Source: Saccharothrix sp. HUAS TT1
GTDB lineage: Bacteria > Actinomycetota > Actinomycetes > Mycobacteriales > Pseudonocardiaceae
Direction of reading: 5' to 3'
Assembly: GCF_040744945.1 (NCBI RefSeq)
Contig: NZ_CP160453.1
Coordinates: forward strand, 5,022,001-5,086,000
Length of the DNA: 64,000 nucleotides
Below, piece by piece: positions 58,654-64,000 of the stretch. The first letter of the stretch is position 1, and the number at the start of each line of letters is the position of its first letter. The notes under the pieces were generated by a model. That model ran no database searches. It saw nothing but the letters and a program-made list of their open reading frames with translations, and was not told the origin of the DNA. The position numbers were made by a program, and so were the translations under genes.

Positions 58654-59829
58654 TCAGCCGCTGTGGCGGCCGATGCCCAGGGCGATCCACCACAGCGCGG
58701 CGCCCTCGGTGGTCCGCGGGTCGACCCCGGTCAGCCGGGCGATCCGGTCCAGGCGGTAGACGAGGGTGGACCGGTGCACCGCGAGCAGTTCGGCGGCCTT
58801 GCTGAGGTTCAGGTCGCACGTCAGCAGCGTCTGCACCGAGCGGGTCAGCTCCCCGGCCCCGGAGAGCTGGGCCAGCATCCGCACGAACCGGTCGGTCGCG
58901 GCCGGATTCGCCGACACCGAGTCCAGCACGGTCAGCCGCCTGCCGGACAGGACCTCCGCCGGGCGCAGGGGTCTCGGCTGGTACTCCGCGACCTTCGCGC
59001 GCAGGACGGCCAGGATGTCGTGCAGTTCCGCCAGGGAACCGCTGTCGGCGGCGATCACGCCCTCGGTCGAGCTGTCCGGCCGCAGCGCGAGCAGCGTGTC
59101 ACCCAGCCAGTCGCCCTCGGCGCGCGCCAGGTCGCCGACGACGATCAGCTGCTCGGGCGTCGGCCGCCACACCGTCCACCACGAGTCCAGCCTCTCCTCG
59201 CCGTCGAGGACGGTCCTGATGACGGGCGGCGCGGCCCGCAGGACGACGACGAACAGCCGCGCCGGCACGTGGTCCACGTAGTCGCCCATGGACGCGTGCG
59301 ACGACGTGAGCACGTTGAGCAGCCAGTTGCGGTGCTGATCGCCGGTGCGCTGGCGGCCGTGCAGGGGCGGGACCGTGCGCAAGGACTCCAGCGCGTGCCG
59401 GTGGGCTTCGGTGAAGAAGGTGTCGTGCCACTCGCCGAGGGGGCTGAGCAGGCCGACCACGTGGTCGTCGGGAATCGCGGACAGCAGTTGTCGCATCACG
59501 ATCACGTGCGCCGAGGTGCTGATCTTCAGCAGTCCGGGCAGGTCGACCACGCCGCTGTTCATGACGCGCCGCGCCCACCCCAGGGAGGCGCCGCGCATCT
59601 CCCACTCGTGGTCGGTCTCCACGGTCGGGCGCAGGTCGCGCGCCAGGCCCAGGAAGATGGTGATCGAGTTGGACAGGCTGATCGCCATGTCGGCGGCGTT
59701 GTTGCGCCGCACCACCTCGTCCAGCGCGCGGTGCTCGGGGGACAGCTCGTTGACGCGTTGCACGAGCTTGTCGAGATCGCCCAGCATCGCGTCGGCGGTT
59801 TCGGCCAGTACGCGCGTGCCCGGAGCCAT
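58654..59829 (-). CDS. PucR-family transcriptional regulator
   Basis: A 391-residue regulator. The N-terminal two thirds match the sensing part of PucR/CdaR-like proteins (NNAADMAISLSNSITIFLGL, ARLFVVVLRAAPPVIRTVLD). The C-terminal PucR helix-turn-helix is LTRSVQTLLTCDLNLSKAAE then LLAVHRSTLVYRLDRIARLT. GGAGG precedes the ATG. PucR proteins often sit in macrolide clusters. It is coded opposite to the PAS-LuxR gene and ends 76 bases from it. It may be a pathway-specific activator or repressor. Confidence 0.87.
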   Translation of the reverse strand: MAPGTRVLAETADAMLGDLDKLVQRVNELSPEHRALDEVVRRNNAADMAISLSNSITIFLGLARDLRPTVETDHEWEMRGASLGWARRVMNSGVVDLPGLLKISTSAHVIVMRQLLSAIPDDHVVGLLSPLGEWHDTFFTEAHRHALESLRTVPPLHGRQRTGDQHRNWLLNVLTSSHASMGDYVDHVPARLFVVVLRAAPPVIRTVLDGEERLDSWWTVWRPTPEQLIVVGDLARAEGDWLGDTLLALRPDSSTEGVIAADSGSLAELHDILAVLRAKVAEYQPRPLRPAEVLSGRRLTVLDSVSANPAATDRFVRMLAQLSGAGELTRSVQTLLTCDLNLSKAAELLAVHRSTLVYRLDRIARLTGVDPRTTEGAALWWIALGIGRHSG

Positions 59830-60131
59830 CAGCAGCCTCCATCAGGAACGGAACACCGGTGTCCGTCGGGTGTTGCTCGCCGATGAGCACTTCCGCACGC
59901 CACGTTATTGCGTGACCGGTATCCCGGCAACTCATTCGGGGTGCCGGAGGAAAACCGCCGCGCTGCATGTGAGGGTTATTCGCATTAATTGGTTTAAAGG
60001 ATTATACTCCCGGTCGTCCCGCTGCGGCTTCTATGTCCTGGGGGGCGTGATGCCCGTGACTCCGGCGTCCCAATTGGCATTCGCTTCGCAAATTGGGCTG
60101 TTCGGCTCCTGGCTCACCGGTTCGGATTCCA
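59830..60131. other. Intergenic stretch, no gene seen
   Basis: About 300 bases upstream of the PucR gene and downstream of the membrane-protein gene. Bases 59980-60010 are strikingly AT-rich for this window (GCATTAATTGGTTTAAAGG) and probably form the PucR promoter. No GGGA-N2-TCCC box was found here. Confidence 0.55.
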
Positions 60132-60815
60132 CTACCGCCGGTCGGCCGAGTGGCCCACCCACGCGTGCGGTGAACGGGTGCGGACGCGGGCGATGTGGAG
60201 CAGGTTCCAGGTGAGGATCGCCGCGACGAACACGGCCATCATCAACGCCGACAGGCCCACCGCCACGTCGACCGGCACCAGGTAGATGACGGGTAGTCGC
60301 AGGACCGCCTCGGCGATCAACCCCACCCCCCAGACGAGCCCGCTCAGCCGGAACAGCCGACGCGTCTCCGGAACGGTCCGGTACAGCTCGCCGAACTCGG
60401 CGGCCTGCGCCGGCTTCCACGTCTGGACCGCCGCGAGCGCGAACGGACGCGCCCCGGCCAGGCTGATCAGGTGGACCAGCCCCGCGCCCGCGGTGCCGAA
60501 CGAGTCCTTCACCAGCAGGAACCTCGGATCGCCGCTGAGGAAGCCCAGCGCCAGCCCGAGGCCGAAGACCATCATCATGACCGCGGCGAACCAGGTCACC
60601 TGCCGGGTGCGCAGCGCGACCCAGACGAGTCGCCCCGTCGCGGTCGCGGTGGCCGCCAGCAGCGCGACCCAGTCGGACGCGCCGAGCAGGTGCAGCGCGT
60701 AGTACGCGACGAGCGGCAGGCCCAGGTCCCAGACGACGGCCAGCACCGCGGCGGCCCGACCCCCTCCGGGCGGAGTGGCGGGAGCGGCGGACGAAGCGGC
60801 AATGCTCTCGGACAC
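60132..60815 (-). CDS. Polytopic membrane protein (VC0807-like)
   Basis: A 227-residue protein with five to six membrane segments: AAAVLAVVWDLGLPLVAYYA, DWVALLAATATATGRLVWVA, VTWFAAVMMMVFGLGLALGF, LVWGVGLIAEAVLRLPVIYL, ALMMAVFVAAILTWNLLHIA. The loop FLSGDPRFLLVKDSFGTAGA matches VC0807-family proteins, whose function is unknown. It is divergent from the PKS gene and shares the region with the GGGA-N2-TCCC boxes. It could be an accessory of the cluster. Confidence 0.72.
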   Translation of the reverse strand: MSESIAASSAAPATPPGGGRAAAVLAVVWDLGLPLVAYYALHLLGASDWVALLAATATATGRLVWVALRTRQVTWFAAVMMMVFGLGLALGFLSGDPRFLLVKDSFGTAGAGLVHLISLAGARPFALAAVQTWKPAQAAEFGELYRTVPETRRLFRLSGLVWGVGLIAEAVLRLPVIYLVPVDVAVGLSALMMAVFVAAILTWNLLHIARVRTRSPHAWVGHSADRR

Positions 60816-60897
60816 CGTTGCATCCCCTGGGTGCTCGATCGGTCAGTTCCGCCACCGTATCCGCGTGAACGGGGACTTTCGTTCCCGGGACGGATGT

Positions 60898-60913
60898 GTA
60901 GGGAGTTCCCTAA
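60898..60913 (+). promoter_or_regulatory. Candidate PAS-LuxR operator 1 upstream of the PKS
   Basis: GTAGGGAGTTCCCTAA contains perfect arms TAGGGA/TCCCTA around GT. It agrees with the reported PimM operator CTVGGGAWWTCCCBAG at 13 of 16 positions (counted by hand). It lies about 190 bases before the PKS start in the divergent promoter region. Confidence 0.68.
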
Positions 60914-60927
60914 CCGCTCCGGCCCCT

Positions 60928-60943
60928 TTAGGGCACTCCTTAG
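60928..60943 (+). promoter_or_regulatory. Candidate PAS-LuxR operator 2 upstream of the PKS
   Basis: TTAGGGCACTCCTTAG is a second, weaker copy 30 bases after the first, with about 12 of 16 positions agreeing. The spacing of about three helical turns would allow two dimers to bind the same face. Confidence 0.5.
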
Positions 60944-61103
60944 AGTTCGCTCGGCCGTGCCTTCCGCGAACGCTTCCCGTGGTTACGTGGACCGACGCGC
61001 CGTGCGGGCGCGACCGGTCCCGGGCCACACCGGGAAACGCCCACCGCAGGTGGTCGAAGTGGCGTCACGTGGTTGTTTTCGCGAACTCGTGGGAGTGCCG
61101 TAC

Positions 61104-64000
<2,897 letters not shown>

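Overview
The window is high-GC DNA with GTG/TTG starts, four-base stop/start overlaps (GTGA, ATGA) and rare TTA codons. Its gene families (GAF-ANTAR, DUF5994, DUF3040, RGCVC, LAL and PAS-LuxR regulators, zinc-free ribosomal paralogues, type II and type I PKS) point to a filamentous actinomycete. The mix suggests Pseudonocardiales (Saccharothrix/Actinosynnema-like), but that is inference. The window joins the end of one biosynthetic gene cluster to the start of a second, with about 38 kb of housekeeping, stress and partly decayed genes between them.

1-10601: a tightly overlapping plus-strand operon, entered in its middle. It has two KS/CLF pairs (KS with Cys163 and CLF with Gln167; KS with Cys137 and a short CLF-like protein with Glu145), an alpha/beta-hydrolase, a double-hotdog protein, a DsbA-fold isomerase, an acyl-CoA carboxyltransferase, both subunits of a B12-dependent glutamate mutase, and an SRPBCC protein. 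This looks like a highly reducing type II PKS joined to a 3-methylaspartate or carboxylated-unit supply. No ketoreductase is visible; it is probably upstream.

10.6-33.9 kb: a DUF3995 membrane protein, a Trp-rich mini-ORF, DUF3040, a three-gene glycan cassette (GT4, alpha/alpha-barrel hydrolase, GH130), two DUF5994 genes, two GAF-ANTAR regulators, an N5-(carboxyethyl)ornithine synthase-like dehydrogenase, two membrane desaturases (delta-9 type and front-end type), an HPF-like protein, secreted beta-helix and RTX proteins, a BTAD regulator, an EF-hand protein, a molybdopterin oxidoreductase, an amidinotransferase and a DHFR-like protein.

34-48.5 kb: a Zur-type regulon of zinc-independent ribosomal proteins (L28, L33, S14, S18 on minus; L31, L32 on plus) around a palindromic operator. 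Then come a PrsW-like protease, a PAS/GAF sensor, an ECF sigma factor, a PepSY protein and an ADH/TPP-enzyme operon. This stretch and its left flank hold several gene relics: LacI, CobW, a frameshifted anti-sigma factor, an isolated TOMM leader-binding-like domain, and a flavodoxin.

48.5-64 kb: the start of a second cluster. Three tandem LAL regulators, a PAS-LuxR regulator, a PucR-family regulator and a membrane protein precede a type I PKS whose loading module (KSQ-AT(malonyl)-ACP) runs off the window. The set of three LALs plus one PAS-LuxR resembles that of nystatin/amphotericin-type polyene clusters. Candidate PAS-LuxR operators (GGGA-N2-TCCC) lie upstream of both the PKS and the first LAL gene, so the PAS-LuxR protein may control both.
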